Part shown: positions 31,857 through 32,371 of the stretch, one piece after another
Layout: each line of letters starts with the position of its first letter
How positions within the stretch are numbered: position 1 is the first letter of the stretch
Origin: Gemmataceae bacterium
GTDB taxonomy: Bacteria > Planctomycetota > Planctomycetia > Gemmatales > Gemmataceae
DNA length: 32,371 bases
Assembly: GCA_019752375.1 (NCBI GenBank)
Contig: JAIEMG010000058.1
Location: 1 to 32,371 of the forward strand
Direction: 5' to 3'
Position numbers and translations under genes: made by a program
Notes under the pieces: generated by a model
Told to the model about the DNA's origin: nothing
Seen by the model: the letters and a program-made list of their open reading frames with translations, nothing else
The model's database searches: none

Positions 31857-32371
31857 ATGCCAACGCTTCTGGTCATCGATGACGAACAGAGCGTCCGCTA
31901 CACCTTTCGCCGCATCTTCGAGGGCGACAAGGGAACGGTGCTGACCGCCGCCACCGCAGCCGAGGGCCTGGCGATGTTCCGCGCGCACCAGCCCGACGTC
32001 ATCGTGCTGGACCTGCAGCTGCCGGACCGCACCGGGCTGGAGCTGTTTGCCGATATCCATGCGGCCGACCCCCGACGACCTGTCGTCTTCGTCACGGCGC
32101 ACGGCTCCACGGATACCGCCATCGAGGCCATGAAGAACGGCGCGTTCGACTATCTCGTCAAGCCCATCAACCTGGATCGCCTCAGCCAGGTGCTCGACCG
32201 CGCGTTCGAGGCAGCCCGGCTGATGGACACACCGGCGGTATTGCCGTCCGAAGAGACCGCCGACCGGATCATCGGGCACAGTGTCGTCATGCAAGAGATG
32301 TGCAAGTCGATCGGCCGCATCGCGCCGCAGGACGTCAACGTCCTGATCCTGGGCGAGAGCGGCGTGGGCAA
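31857..32371 (+). CDS. NtrC-family sigma-54-dependent response regulator (5' part, runs off the window)
   Basis: Starts at ATG 31857 and is open to the end of the window (171 codons seen). Residues 1-120 are a receiver domain: LLVIDDEQ (acidic pair D8/D9), VIVLDLQLPD with phospho-acceptor D52, VFVTAHGS (T) and DYLVKPI (K). After a linker comes IIGHSVVMQEMCKSIGRIA and the Walker A start LILGESGVG at the window edge, which is the opening of a sigma-54 AAA+ activator domain (GESGTGKE type). The expected remainder is the AAA+ domain with GAFTGA and a C-terminal Fis-type DNA-binding domain. It forms an operon with the histidine kinase immediately upstream and would activate sigma-54 promoters when phosphorylated. 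Confidence 0.9.
   Translation, partial: MPTLLVIDDEQSVRYTFRRIFEGDKGTVLTAATAAEGLAMFRAHQPDVIVLDLQLPDRTGLELFADIHAADPRRPVVFVTAHGSTDTAIEAMKNGAFDYLVKPINLDRLSQVLDRAFEAARLMDTPAVLPSEETADRIIGHSVVMQEMCKSIGRIAPQDVNVLILGESGVG

Noticed and set aside
30663-32294. Long minus-strand open frame (543 codons) opposite the kinase/regulator pair
   Set aside because: The plus strand encodes clear HisKA and receiver motifs there. The minus frame is an antisense shadow caused by GC-rich third codon positions and has no domain resemblance.
31857-32371. Considering the response regulator a complete gene
   Set aside because: The frame is still open at the window edge inside the Walker A motif, so it is reported only as a partial gene.

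Overview
The window looks like a chromosomal segment of a GC-rich planctomycete, most likely of the Gemmataceae or close relatives. The signs are a BBP7-type beta-barrel outer membrane protein, a zinc-ribbon/DUF4190/DUF1559-like pilin-type protein, a secreted protein with the HEAT-like C-terminal module common in that group, and many small intergenic inverted-repeat elements. This assignment is by gene content and was not checked by any search. No rRNA, tRNA or CRISPR array was seen.

Layout. 0.2-8.9 kb: a UvrC-like GIY-YIG protein without the second nuclease domain, a DUF1559-like protein, an MFS transporter, an MmgE/PrpD protein, an RND-family protein that has kept only one membrane anchor and the periplasmic porter domains, and a secreted HEAT-like protein. 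8.9-13.1 kb: a degenerate stretch with a short cyclic-nucleotide-binding gene, the BBP7 barrel, a 33-bp tandem repeat, hairpin elements, and remnants of an Rpn-type nuclease, a type I restriction HsdR and a DUF1579 gene. 13.1-17.6 kb: DedA, glycine C-acetyltransferase (kbl), a cluster of four hairpin elements, then pepT and nth, which overlap on the minus strand. 17.9-23.6 kb: a secreted PrcB-like protein, a PilZ protein, two tandem secreted paralogs, an RlmI-like methyltransferase and an M42 aminopeptidase. 23.8-24.8 kb: an addiction-module antitoxin/ParE-type toxin pair and a retropepsin-like protease.

The centrepiece is 25.07-29.69 kb, a compact RiPP (ribosomally made, modified peptide) locus. 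It holds a DUF692/MNIO iron enzyme, a translationally coupled partner protein, two nearly identical precursor peptides with mersacidin-type leaders and a shared Cys-Ser-Ser-Cys-His-Gly-Cys-Gly-Gly core, an intrinsic terminator, and a LanM-type dehydratase that ends before the usual LanC cyclase domain. The expected scheme is that the MNIO enzyme plus partner modifies core cysteines while the LanM domain phosphorylates and eliminates the two core serines. No cyclase, transporter or double-glycine protease is present nearby. The window closes with an NtrB-like histidine kinase and the start of its NtrC-like response regulator.

About twenty intergenic inverted repeats lie throughout. Several families occur exactly twice in the window. 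Some copies sit at gene ends where they supply the stop codon, or at the breakpoint of a truncated gene, so these elements appear to have shaped gene content here.
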